A stretch of 64,000 nucleotides of DNA, taken from NCBI GenBank assembly GCA_005281725.1, contig SSBO01000007.1, positions 4,684,031-4,748,030 of the forward strand, written 5' to 3'. Below are positions 25,698-39,400 of this stretch, piece after piece. Positions within the stretch are counted from its first letter, which is position 1. Each line of letters begins with the position of its first letter. Position numbers and translations under genes: made by a program. Under the pieces are notes generated by a model. That model searched no databases. It was given only the letters and a program-made list of their open reading frames with translations, and was not told the DNA's origin. Source of the DNA: Wuchereria bancrofti. Taxonomy: Eukaryota > Nematoda > Chromadorea > Rhabditida > Onchocercidae.

Positions 25698-27483
25698 GTA
25701 ACTTTCCACAAAAATTTCCAAGCGGTGGTGTACTCTTCAGTCGTTGTGCTGTTGGATTACTACTGCTTCCTCCCTTTCATTACTCATTATTCATTACCTC
25801 TCTTTCCATTCCTTCCCAAAGAATTTTTCAGAATAGAATCCAACAGCACAACGAGGAAAAATGCTTGTGCTGTTTTCCTGTCACCAAGTTATTTAGAAAA
25901 ATTTGCGCTTCCCAACATCTAACCGCACTACTGCAAGAAATTTTTCCAAAATGGAAATTTGGTACATGCCGTTAACTTTATTGCTTACGTTCGTCGTTCA
26001 TCGAAAGCAACATTAAACTTATTCATTTTGTTTATATTTGTTTCTATTTCTTTTATTTGTTTTTCGTTGAAAATGGGTTGCATCCAAATGAATTCATTTT
26101 TGCATAATAGTTAGGAATATCGAGATCTTCATCCTATGACTCAAACCATTGATACTTGTAATTGAGCCAAATTTCTCATATAAGAAGTGCTACTGGAACG
26201 TGCAAAGATATTGATGCTAATAAAGTCGGAATTAGGAAATCAAATTAAGAAAATTCCAACTGCAGTTTAGCAGTTGCGCAATTTCTAGCCATTTATTTTA
26301 CATGCTTATAGCAGTTCATATAGATGGTAACTACTACATCCTTTTTATGACAGGCCTTTAGTTGCAGTTGATTTATATACAATAGTTTATATATGAAATT
26401 ATCATTGTTGGTTTTCAATTTTTCCATGCACATCATTGAAATTTTAGAAATCAGGCCGCTCATCCTAACATAATTTAATCATAACTCGAAGTTAACTAAC
26501 TATACACTTTATTGAATTGATTAGATCACAGAATATGAAACAATTGATGGCTAACGGAGAACTGTTTTTTTCTTTTTCTTTTTGTTATATGGGATTTTTT
26601 CATAGGACAATTGGATAGAAACAAAAATCTCATTAATAACTAAGAACTTAGCCAAATGAAATTTGACTTAGTCGATTATTCTGAATATCCTTTACAAGGA
26701 TATCAGATGAAATTATCTGTGATTGTTTTCACGATTTTGAATTTTACGATAGCATGCATTATCCATCCATTTTTTTTTATAAATAGATTGTCATGTGACA
26801 GTGCTATTGAAAATTTCCTGAAATGTTTTGGCATTTCAGTTTCTATTTTAGAATAGGCTCAAAAAATTAGGAAACTACTTTTCAACAATTAGTTCGATTC
26901 CAACACTGACTTTATCATTCTTTTTTTACATGAATCATCACCTAGAGAGCCAGCATCTAACCTTCCACGTTCAATATTTCGGGTCTCAACTTTATGATGC
27001 AAATGAAATTAAGGAATTTTGAAGCTGTTAATTTTATATTGTTGAAGTAGTTTTTATTGTAATTTAAATTAAAATTTAGTCCTTAACTTAGAAGCTAGAG
27101 ATCAACCATTTATAACTGAAATCTGAAGTAAGTTCGAAGTATGATTGCTTAGTATCGCTAGATTTGTTTATGCTTTTATTTGTATTAATTTATGGTTTTT
27201 TTGACTCGTTACGTTTCATTTCGTCATTTCTCTCATGTTTCACAGTTCGGATTCTTCGACTAAGTCTTAATTTCTTAATTTCATAACAGATTAAAGGCGC
27301 TCTGGCTACCTACAATTTCGTGCTGTAATTGGTCGATTATTTTTCCTTGTTTAAACATATCGAAGGGAATATTCAGATACCTTGTGTGTACTGTATTTCC
27401 TTGCATTTCTTCTGCTGCCCGGATTTCAAACGTTATCGCTTCACGCTTGATTGCTGATCAGGTTGTGCTTTGGGCGGAAGAGA
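25698..27483. other. AT-rich sequence before the DAF-16a start
   Basis: If the 25.4-25.7 kb block is a 5' exon, this is its intron. A gatcag acceptor at 27456-27461 lies 23 bases upstream of the ATG and could accept either such an exon or a spliced leader. No other feature is seen. Confidence 0.5.
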
Positions 27484-30400
27484 ATGTTATCAGCATCTTC
27501 TGGTAATTGTGGTACTTCTGTGACAGTTACTAAAACCACTGAAGACGCCGTTACACTTGGTGATTGCTATGTGGTAGCGTCGGATGTCATCCCAACAACA
27601 AGCTGTGGACGATTTGATGGTGATGATGACACTGGTGACAAAGATGGAGGAAGCAGTGGCGGTGGGATTTGCGATGCTAAGAATGGTATCATACCTATGG
27701 AATCTATCCCATCATCATCTTCATCAACATCGTCATCATCTGGACTAGGGCCAATTGGAGTCATACCAGTCGAAGGTGCTAATGCCACCGGTAAAGAAGA
27801 GCTGGGGCCGGTTTCCAGGGATCGCTGTAATACTTGGCCAATGCGACGACCACAACTTGACATTAATGCCCAAACCAGTCCGCTGATTCATGAGCAAATC
27901 CCGGAAGAGGAAGCTGAGTAAGTTCATTATTATCATTACCTTCGTAATTTTTTTTACTACCTTTTCCTATACCCTTGATTTTCAATATTTTTTTCCTTAC
28001 TCTGTGCGCAAGAAAAACAGTTTCCTTTGGTGACCACTAATTAGTAATTTCATCATTATTTTTGTTATCGGTATTTTTATTAGTATTGCTAGAATATTGT
28101 TTGTTATTGTTGTTACTGCTATTGTTTTTGCTACTACTGCTATTAATACTAGTTATTCGTCATACTAATATCATTATCATTGTGAAGTGAATTAAGATGA
28201 AGTGCTTTTTTTTTAGATTGGTAAGAAATTAATTTTTTAATTTGTTTTTGCTTATAACCTCTCTTTGTCTTGTTGTCGAATCATTTAGATATAAACTATT
28301 TACTCATTAATAATTACTGCAGTGTCGTAATTAGATTAGTTGAGTTTCACCAAATTTATGAGTAGTCGTGCTTATGGTCATTTTTTTTTTCTGTAGAATT
28401 TTCTCTCCATATTTTGAGTAAAGTCGCTTTTTCATTGATGACATTAAAGTAGAGGTATACATTACAGTAGTTACTGACGAGTGTGTGGATCGGTCGGTCC
28501 TTGTGATAAGCTGTTCAAACTCTTTTAATATCAGAAACAAAAAATTAGTTGTGATGTCTCTAATGCACTTCATTTTCATCATTTTATATAATGAGTTTTT
28601 TTATAGCTGTGTTGAAATTGTTGTCTATCTCATTCACACGATTAAATGATATATTTTACTTTGCAAAAGTATATATATATATATATATATTGTAGGTAAA
28701 TTTTTTGAGGCATACCTCCTTTTTAATAAAACTTGGCTAGCTTTCTGTAGTTTATTTCTACATTTTATGATTACCAACTGATAGCATTACTTGCATTTTC
28801 TACGGCACATATTTTCAGTCGACTGTGTACTGTATATATTGTGCGGGAAAGTCATATTCAGCATGATAGCTCATATAATTTTATGCTCTCTATTGTTGTT
28901 CTGTTCACATCGATTTTGCTTCATTCTGTTTTACAACAAGTAAGTTCCCATCAAATGGCACGAATTAAACACCATGTTTGACAGGTCCTTTTTTCACCAA
29001 TCCTTTTCTACTGTTGTGCTCTCTTCGGCAATGGTTATCAGAACTGTTATCTGTGCTTTGTGTATTGTGTGCATCGTCCTATCAAGCAATGATTACATTT
29101 ATATGGTTCATACATACTTTCGTGATACACTAATGATTTATTATGAGTCTTTCCTAATTCAGCTTTTGCTTAATTCATTCTTTTGCTGCTTTCGTACTGA
29201 AATTTATTTCTTTTAAAGTATGAATACTACCTTAATCCTTTATTTCTTACACCTTATTAGTATGAACCATTAGGTCAAGCATAGTCGTAGTAGTAAGGCA
29301 ATTGTTATATTTTCTGAGAGATAAATGTCTGGAAGACGGTTTAGTGACATAAAAACAGTGAATTGCCAAAGCTGATGCTTACAGTATAAAATGAAAAATA
29401 CTTTAAAAATAATTAACCGAGCACAGTCTTAATGAAGGATTATATATGAAAGACGAAAAAGGATGAAATTTGGAAAAATCAGAATAATAGTGATGTTCAG
29501 TAAAGTGTTATCTCACATTTCTCAGATACTACTCCCGTTTCGTTCTTTATTCCTCTTGTTTTACCATGTTTTGATTCATCTCCTAAAAAATTATCCTGCA
29601 TACAATTGTGCTGTTCTTGGGTACAGTTTAAAAGTTCTGAGGTAATTATTGGATATTTTGTCTTTGCGTGGTAAAGCTTTTGTTTAATAAATAACACATA
29701 TTTAGTTTAGCTAAGGAAGTTATCCACTCTCAGTCGCTTCTTGTTTCAGATCTCCGAATCATGTGCGCTATTTATAATACTTATCTGGAGTACTGTGTTA
29801 TGCTTATTATTTATCAAACTTTGAAAGATTTTGTTATAAGAAATTCCAATATTCCACTTTTTTTCAGACAGTGCCAGATGTTGTATCGCTTCATGAGTTA
29901 CAAAAAAAATCAGAACCGGCGTATTATTTTTATATCTCCTTGATTTTCTGTTAATGGATGGGCTATTTGAAACGGTTTTTAATTTTGATTAAAGCTCTAA
30001 CAGTCGATGAATTTTGTGTAGTTATCTGTAAAGGGAAAAAAGTAGGAGTACCTCATCTTTACTCAGATTGCATTTCTATCAAATATATCACAGTTCATTT
30101 ATTCATGTGGATGTTTCTGTATTAGACAGCATGTAACTCAAGAACAGTGTCATGAAATGATGTTGATCGAAGATAACAGTAAAGTATCGAGGAGAATAGG
30201 GACGGAACGGTGGAGAAAGAAGGATCGGGTGGGAACGTTTTCTCAGTAGTCTGACTTGGTATGTTCAAATTTCACTTTTTTCCAGACAGTGCCAGATGTT
30301 GTATCGCTTCATGAGTCACAAAAAAGTTTCCCGCTGTGCTGCAATGTACGCTTTAGTACAGTAGAAAGATATAAACCCCTCACTTTATATTACAATCAAT

Positions 30401-33400
30401 CACATATCCATCGACACCTACGTAGTACTAAACATTAGACAAATAAACTACGATGTAGTTGACAGAAATGTAATATCGGTAAGGTTGTGGTATTCCTTCT
30501 TTTGTCATACAAAATTCATAAGATATAGGCATCAAAGCTGTAATTAAATTCATTAGGTAAAATTATATCCGTCCTAAGTATATCTCATCATTGAATAAAA
30601 GAAAATGAAGAAATATGAAATGATCAGTCGTGTTATATTTCGCAGGAAGACTGCAAATAAGCAAGCGTACAATGATAATTTTCTTTTTATAACATTTCTT
30701 ATTCCGGTATCCCTCAGTTTTTCCTCTTGCTTCCCCTCCTTTCTGTTCAACAGTTATCGTTAGTTTTTTCATTAAGCCACTTATGTTGGTTAAGGTTAAG
30801 AAGTATTCGAATAAAAAAGTGTTTTCAGACAATAAGTTCTCTTTTCCAATTTGTTCTGAAATTTTTTCAGTGTGATCAAATGGAAAGATACTTTAGTGAA
30901 CAAGGTGAATATATCACTTATTTCAATGGAACGGGGAGCTGCGTTTGCACTTACAAATTTTACTGTTTTTATATGAGCAATATGGGTTGATGGTGCTAGA
31001 TATACGGAATTTCTTTTCGCTGTAGTTTGAAAACCATAACTATATCCTACTTCCGGTTTCAAACAAAAACATAAGATGCAGCATATTAAATTCAAAAGAA
31101 TCGGGTGATATCGATGACTGTAGAAAACTCAGTTTTGCAACTGCCTATTATGATTTATTTGATATCTTTACATTTTTGCCTTTTGTATTTTATGTTTCTT
31201 GATGTCACTCATTGCGGTACCTCGTAGTTTCTGCTTGTTTTGCAGTTCACTTTTGTTTTGAATTTTTAGTTTTGCTTTTTTTTGTTGTGATTCTCTTTAA
31301 AGCTTCATTGGTGACTGGAAGGATGGAGCTTTTTGCGTCAATCGTGGACTGTTTTTCATCTTTATCTTACTTTTCCATTTCTATTAATGTTCCGTTATCG
31401 TATTGTAGCGTTTTTTTTTTTCATTTTGAGTAAAGAAATCCAGATTAATCGATCGAAATTTTTATACTTTTTCTGGTTTTTATATGTTCATTAGGTCTGG
31501 TAATCGGAAGGAATAAATAAGAAACTGGATAATCGTACTAGTCGTTAAATTCTGATAACTTATAATTGTACTGTTAGTTAAATTCTGATAGCTTTATATA
31601 CAGTTTTCTGATGCGTACAGTTAGTGGGTTTATGTAGAACTGCATGATAATTATCTGATGTGCAAGCTTTCATAAGCAATGAAGTCCGACTATTGTAGCA
31701 TCACTCCAGTTAATTGTTTCCTTTAGATCTCAGATTCTAAGCATTGTATCATCACAGTCTTAAATGATATTCAAAATGAGAACTCTACAATCAACATGAA
31801 CTGGAATGTTTCTAGTAAACATGGTGTGTTTCTTTGGACAGCAACAATTATTTTTTTTTTTTGTACAAAACTGAATTCCTTGTTTTTATATTGTTTTATT
31901 TTAGGATATACTTTCAGTCACAAATTTGAAATTTTGCAGCTTGTGTGATAGCGTAGAGAAATTGAGCAATGGTCGCTTGGGTTCAACAACTGCACTAATG
32001 GGTTCGCCGGAAAGTGGCTCCTTCTCACCGGGGTAATTCGATTTTTCTTTTTCAAAAAAAAAAAAAATTCATTATTATGTAGGACGTCATAAAACATTAT
32101 GAATAAAATGTAATCATTTATCGCGTTCTTGTCTAAAGCTATCATTCCTATGTTGAAAATAAGCTTGAACTATAGGATTTCATCACCAGTGCCATGCGGA
32201 GCAAACTCAGCTGGCCCTATCGGAGCGTCCGGCACTCCATCCGATGCATCCGACTCGAGTATTGCTACATCTAATAAGAAATCGACGACACGCCGTAATG
32301 CTTGGGGTAATATCTCGTATGCCGATCTCATCACACAGGCTATCGTTAGTTCACCTGAGAAGCGGCTAACTCTTTCTCAAGGTAATGGACTGGGCTTATT
32401 ATTGTTATGAGGCATATGCCTGTAAAGCTGTGTATTAATTACTGTGTTGTCACTGTCGTTGGACGGATATTGAAACCCACTCAATTGTGATGTAATTTTC
32501 AATTTTCTTATTTCGTTTTTCTGAGTTATCCCCTTTACAGTGTATGAATGGATGGTACAGAATGTTCCATACTTCAGAGATAAGGGCGATTCCAATAGTT
32601 CTGCTGGTTGGAAGGTTTGTCTTCGGTCATTATTTTTCTTTTTTATGTTACAGCTTACAATAGATTTCTTAGAAATAAATTCTTTAATATCTTTTCAAGA
32701 TGGCTAAGAACATTTGGGAGTACACTTTCAAAAATGTTGATATATTATAATCTTGGAATTAGTCGTTCTACGAGTATCCACACACATAACATTGGTATAT
32801 AGATATATATATATATAAGCACATATAATAACAGTTGGATGACTCAAAGAGTGAGATCTGGTCGTTCATGTTTTAAATCACTATTTCTGCTTGCTGTTTC
32901 CTTTATCTGAAATTGCTTTTTGATTCCGAAACTGAAACTCGTTCAACCTTTAGTCTGTCGAAATTCATTTCCCATAGTTTGACGTTTAATCGATGATTTT
33001 TGATGCTTTATGGACGGACATGTGTAGCAGAAAATAACTAACATTAAATGCCTCTCTCCTCTCCACCATCATAACAACTGAAGTGATTGCCTCTCTCGCA
33101 TCAGCTCGTCCCTGTTGAGGGAATGAGAAAAGGAGAAGATGGGAGAGATGCGACATGAGAAATAGATTGGTATCGGTTTTCGTTGTGAACTTCAGGCTTT
33201 TTCTTAGCAGAAATATCAAACAGAGAGGTACCGGATATGCCATGGGGGTGATTAACGATTAAGGAGTTCACTTTAGTACACTTCTACTTACAATCTATTG
33301 CAATAAACACATTTACACAGCTGAATGAAAAGATGGAATTATTGGTTGAAATAAGGTCATATCGCTATTGTTGAATTTGAAACTTCCATCTCCAAAAACG

Positions 33401-36400
33401 TCATAGTTTAGCTGGGCCAAAATATGGCTAATAATCTTTAGAAAAATTAAATAGTTGCATATTTGAAACGGTCGATCAGTTAGTTAGATGTATACTTTGA
33501 AATAGAGATGGGATGTGTTTCGGTACTGCTATTAATCAAATTACTGATCTGAGTGACGCAGCAAGCTGTTACTACTTTGTGCAGTTATCATGTGAGAAAA
33601 CGGATAGGAAAAAACGGAGTCACAGAACCCGATCCAGTCTTTTGATATTTCAACATATACGAGGAGACACTAATGCAACTTTCGCTGGAAATGATTTTGA
33701 TTTGTTATCAATAGTACCAGCCCAGGGATTAATAACAAACTTGGAAAAATGAGACTATGGAATATTGCCAATGATTGTGAAAAATTTCGAAATTTAATAG
33801 GGAGAGAGAAAGAAGAGATGTTCCTGAAAATTAGGGGAACAAATCTTGAAATAATTTCGTTTTCTTCAAATGCAAACAAAAAATGTAACTGGCTTCTTTA
33901 AAACTGTTAGGAGTAAGTATGCGTTCTTCCGAATTATTGGTTATTCAGTGGAACGAAAGCTTTGAATGACCTCTGACAACCCTTCTTCCCTTTACCTTCA
34001 GCAATCGATAAGATGTTGCAACGATTTGCCGTTATCTTTAATGCTTGCAGCTTGTTTTCTTTTCTTTGATGTTTTCGGATAAACTTCATTGGCTCATCTG
34101 AATTGCGTTCTGCTTTTCTTTCTAATCAAAAATTAAGAACTGAATAAAAACGGAAGGACAAAATGATTACAATGCAAAAAAAAATCCGATAAATTAAGTT
34201 TGGTAAAGGTTGAAAGGGAGATGAAGTGCTGAAAATGTGCTTCACTGTCACTGTTTTCAATATTAACTTTGATTACACATGTAAATGTGATCAGCAGACG
34301 GATTTGACTTACTCAGATTTGACTTACTATAGGATTCGTGTATTCTGTAGATTGCTGGAAATTTCCTAATAGCCTAGGTGTTAATAGAGCCAAAGAGGTA
34401 ATGATTGATTGGCCATTCTAGTCTAGCAGTGTAATTCCTCAACTGTTGCAGTTCGACTACTGTGTTTACAAGTTCCAAGCGATATAAATGAACAAACTTC
34501 TTTGAATACCTTTCAAAAGTTCATTTGTCCCTCTCTTTCACTCATATTCATTCATTATTCGCTCTCCATTTAGTGCCTTAATGTCACCACCATACCCTTA
34601 CAAGGTTCAATTTTTCCTCACTCTACCTTCACTATTTCTTTCGCTTTTTTTGGATATTTGCCTTTGTCTTCTTCTCTGAGCTCTTCGCCAATGAGTATCG
34701 CAAAATTGTTTCTCCATTTCTCTCCACTGTTTTGCTAGTTGGACATACGGAGAGGCTGCTCTGGTGAGAATTGGAGGGAGGTCTATCGGACATAAGAAGA
34801 AGGGTCAACGGACCAGGACTCGACCAAAGGGTAGAAGAGTTGCTGTACATCACCGAGTGACCAGCGGATCGTCCCGCTGGGCATACCCTTATTCATCAGC
34901 AGCATCTCGACCAGAACGCTAACCGTTATCGAGCGGCCGAAGGTCACTCTACCTATCGGCGCACTTTCTCCATCATACATTCTAAATTTTCGCTTTTTAT
35001 TGATGTGGTCTGCGATGGATTCCGTTTTCCTTTCGGGGTCGGATTTTCGGATTTCGCTGAAATAATCGTTTCTTTTATCATTTATTTTCTAGCAGTGGAC
35101 ATTGCTGCTATACGAGCGACAACTTATTTTGCTGCTGGAAACTTCTGTTACTGTTACTGTGATAGGCATCACGCCTAAAAAGACTTACTACACTGTTTCC
35201 TTTTATTGTACAGGCTTCCCAGGACTTACTTCGCATATAATTTCTCTTCGAAGAAAGTGCAATGGAAGCAAAAGATTCAGAGTTGAACCTGGATGATTAC
35301 GCTGAATTTGAACGACGTGGTCGTTCACATACTTGGCCCGAACGTCAGCTGATTCATCTTGAATTGGGTGCCGTTACGATTGGGGCGACAGAACCAAGCC
35401 TGTCATCAGGAGGATATACACCCGGTCTACTGTCCCATGAATCTAGCACAAATATTAGTGCTACGTCTAGCATAAGTTTAACTGAGGCATTGAAATCGAA
35501 TCTTAGCTTGATTCCAGAACGGGACTGCAACCAAGAGTTAGAAACAACCTCAAAAATAGGCTTGAACAGAGGAAAACAAAATACCATCTTTTATTCGAAG
35601 AAGGTTCCATTCCGGACACAGAGTGATATGCGGCTTTCAGTCATTGAGATGGACAACATGAAACCGAATGCTGCAGCATCTTATCCAAGTTTATCCCATT
35701 TTTCTGGACAGAGCCTAACTCAGCATGTTACAGATGTTTTGCCAACTCTATTACTATCGCATTCATCGTCAGCACAAACTCAATCTCAAGTAGTATTACA
35801 TTCCAGTCTTAACGCCAATCAAAACATTGTCCCATCCAATGGTTGCACACAATCCTCCGTCTTAAAGTTGGCTTCAGCAGCAGGAGACACATCAGGATTG
35901 ATCACTCTGACTAGTTCAGGTGAAAACCGGTCAGACAGTCCGATCTCCTCACCAACACATTTCATTATTGGTGGTTCAGTCCAAAATTTAACTATGGCAT
36001 CTGTTGATCCACATGCAGCACCCAACTCAGGTTCGCAATTAGCGGACAACCATCGCATGGCTATCATTAAGTCTTTGACATCTTCAGGTGCTCTCAGCAG
36101 TACTACTTGTTCGGCATCTAATAGCTCAAGGAGCTGTACTACTCAGGTATTAGCACCTACTGTCGCAGATTTGGATGCTACCCTGCCGTACTTCTGTGCA
36201 CGTACAAATACTGTTGATGAGTTGGTTGAAAATGATCCGGAAAATCCTGAAGAGCAAAGACCGGTTAAGAGAAAACGGGTCCGGAAACGATTGAATGGTC
36301 TTATTAGCATAAAGAAACCAAATCCTTGGGGTGCGGAGAGTTACTCAGACTTGATCGCTAAAGCGTTGAAGAGTACTTTTGATGGTCGGATGAGACTGAA

Positions 36401-39400
36401 CGAAATTTATAACTGGTTCGCTTCCAATGTACCATATTTTGGCAATCGTACAAGTCAGGAGCAATCAGCAGGGTGGAAGGTAGAGTTTTCTTTAGTTTCA
36501 AATCTCTTCGTTTGGTAGTGTTAAAGTCTGTCCTGTTATTTGATTGCAGATGTCATGAATTCTATTATTCAGTGTTTTCTGAATTCATAATTCTTATCCC
36601 ATTTGTTATTTTCTGATTTTTTTTTTAAAGATTAGAGTTCTCTTGCATTCTAGGAATCTTCATGTGAAAATTCTGTTTGTTGAGCTGTAAAAATAGCAGT
36701 GATATCTGACTCATCTTTCACTTTGTTTAATATGTAGTGAACGAGGCCGTCGAATGAGGAATTTAATTTACACAGCTTATTTACATTTCTGCGTCGTAAT
36801 CTCACTTGTTTTTTTTTCTTTTTTTTCTGTAAGGAAAATTTGAAGCTTAATGTCAAACAGCTCTATGTTTCAAATGGCAAACAATTAAAATTTTCATAAT
36901 AAACGAATGAAGTATCATTGATATTTATCATGGTCTTTGCAGAATTCAATTCGGCATAACCTTTCATTACACAGTCGCTTTATGCGGATACAAAATGAAG
37001 GTGCTGGGAAGAGTTCTTGGTGGGTGATCAATCCAGATGCGAAACCAGGTAGGAACCCGCGAAGACAGCGATCTGCAACATTGGAGACAACTACAAAAGT
37101 ATATTTTCGTTGTAGTTTTCACTTTTATTAAGCTAGTTTCTTTTTTCTTTTTTTTTTTTTTTTGGGGGGGGGGGGGTTGAAGGAAAGTTTTATGAATAGA
37201 AAAGTGTGACATAATGTTGCCTTATGTGTCAGTGATGAATTGTGTACACTTTCTACATCCCGTAGACACATGTGTTTGATTGTTTATGGGAATCTTCTGT
37301 AATTTAGGATTTCATTTGGCACAGGTAACAAAAGTCGGATTTTTGACGACGACATATAATATACATTAACGATAGGAAAAAAGAAAAGAAATAGAAAAAG
37401 CAGTCTCTTGTGCTAATCTTTTGTGAGAACTTGGGACATATATTATATGACAGATTAACAATACATTGTTCTTTCGAAACGAATAAAACAAAGTATTCTG
37501 CAGTGAGGGATTTTCATTGATCCCTCGATAATTGCCACATCGAATTAAATTTTGTTGTAAAAAATTACTCGTCAGCAGTGACATTTAGCAGATATCGAAT
37601 GAGATTGTTTTAATTTAAGGTTTTGTCCCTAAAATTTGGTGATAACTATGATTGCTTCAAATTTGAAATTATAACAAATCCGCAGTTAAGGTAGCGATGG
37701 ACAAGAAACGACGAGGTGCACGTAAGAAGGTGATGGAAATGCGTGCAGGTGCTGGCGGTGGTACTTTGCATAGTGCCGGTAGTTCGATTGTTGGTTCGCA
37801 GGTACCGTTAGTTGTTGTCGAAACTATGAAAAGTTAGATTAGTTTTAAGAAAGAGATGTGGAATTCGCATGCAGCAGTTTTGCGACTATGCTTCTTAGCT
37901 AACAAATATTCTAACAGAGTTGGAGAAATTCTTTACCGTGACGGAAATTTCAAAAGTTGCGAAGAAATGATATCTTGCTTTTTCAGACGTCAGTGCTGAG
38001 CCGTGAGTTATATACTGGTGAAGAAGATTCATCGAATTTTGAACCTTTCCGGTTAACATTACCACCTTCACTTTTCAATTACGATATACATTCTTCGAGT
38101 TTTTTGTAACAAAATGTTTATATTCACTTTATTTTATCCTCTATTTGAAAGGATGTGCTAACTTCTGGACGCGGAAGAATGTCGTGAAAGTTTCACCATC
38201 GTAACATGTTGCTATTTATCAATGCAGCTTTCATTTTCCAGGAAAAAAATGTTGATGGTAAAACTTGAATCATTTCAGTTCTCGTACCCAGTCGAATCTT
38301 TCATTGTCCGGTTCATCATCACGAGTATCGCCATCGATGATAGAGAATTACGAGAACTTCGATAGTTTTGATTTTCCACCTTTTGTGGAGGCTGCTAGTG
38401 CCATGCCTCACGATATTCTGGACCGCACTAATGAAGTAATTTTAATGCATAGTTTCTTGTATTTGCTAGACTATTCTTGTCATAGTTTCATATATTATTC
38501 ACAAAACTGCAAGGATAGTGAAACCTTAAATACCAACATATATGTTGAGTCAGCACATATATGACTATAGTGATAAAATAGTCGTAGTTATTCGATTTTA
38601 TCACTTTGCAGATGAATTTAAATCAGAGCGACAGTCCAGCATTTCACAGGCCTATGGCTAATCCAATGCTGAATGGTACCAGTGCACCAGCTTCATCCAA
38701 CCTAATCGCACACATTAAAACTGAGCCATCATCCAGCAGGGTATTACATTTTTTCTTCTGGGTAAATAAGTCCATTGCAATCGACATTATACATTAATAT
38801 ATTTTTTTTTTGCTTTCACACTTTGCTGTCTCTCCGTTTTACGTATTTCTTTAGTTTAGTATATAGTGGATTCTCTATTGTTAATATAGAAATGTTTATT
38901 CTGACGTAAGCTAATTCAGACCGAAAATAGTGTTCAACCACCACCATCTTATCACGAACTGGATGTTGTACGAGGTGTTCAAAACATCCAGAATCCATTG
39001 TTGCGAACACATCTTATACAAAATAGGATACCGAATCAACAAGGGTAGGTAATTTCTATCAGCTAAATCAGATTTATTTTTTCAAATAGTTTCTGTGAAT
39101 ACATTCTTTTTGTATTCATAGGTTTTACATTATTACAAATCATATAATAACTAGAGTCATTCTGCCGAAAACATTGACGTTAAAAGAAAATCGAAATTTT
39201 GATATTTTTCGACATCTACTAGTTTTCAGCTTTCAAAAGGAATAAAGTGGTACTTGGTAACTATGTTTAATTAATCTAAAGTAAACTAGTTCATTGTTTT
39301 TAAATTAGTTGTTCTTTTAGGGTACCATACAACGGTAGCTATTCGGCTGGAAGCGCTAGTGTCGCCTCATCAAATTGGATGCACTCAAATGTGGTCCCTG

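Noticed and set aside
25460..25975. 171-codon plus-strand frame
   Set aside because: It lies in a GC-rich block with a second open frame overlapping. It has no family match, and its phase at the donor at 25698 does not fit the DAF-16a exon. Kept only as a possible 5' UTR exon.
38052..38111. Read-through of the 37987-38051 daf-16 exon to a TAA near 38109 as an alternative C-terminus
   Set aside because: The conserved reading continues through the donor at 38052 into the next exon ([10 protein letters not shown]). Retention would be possible for any intron and has no support.
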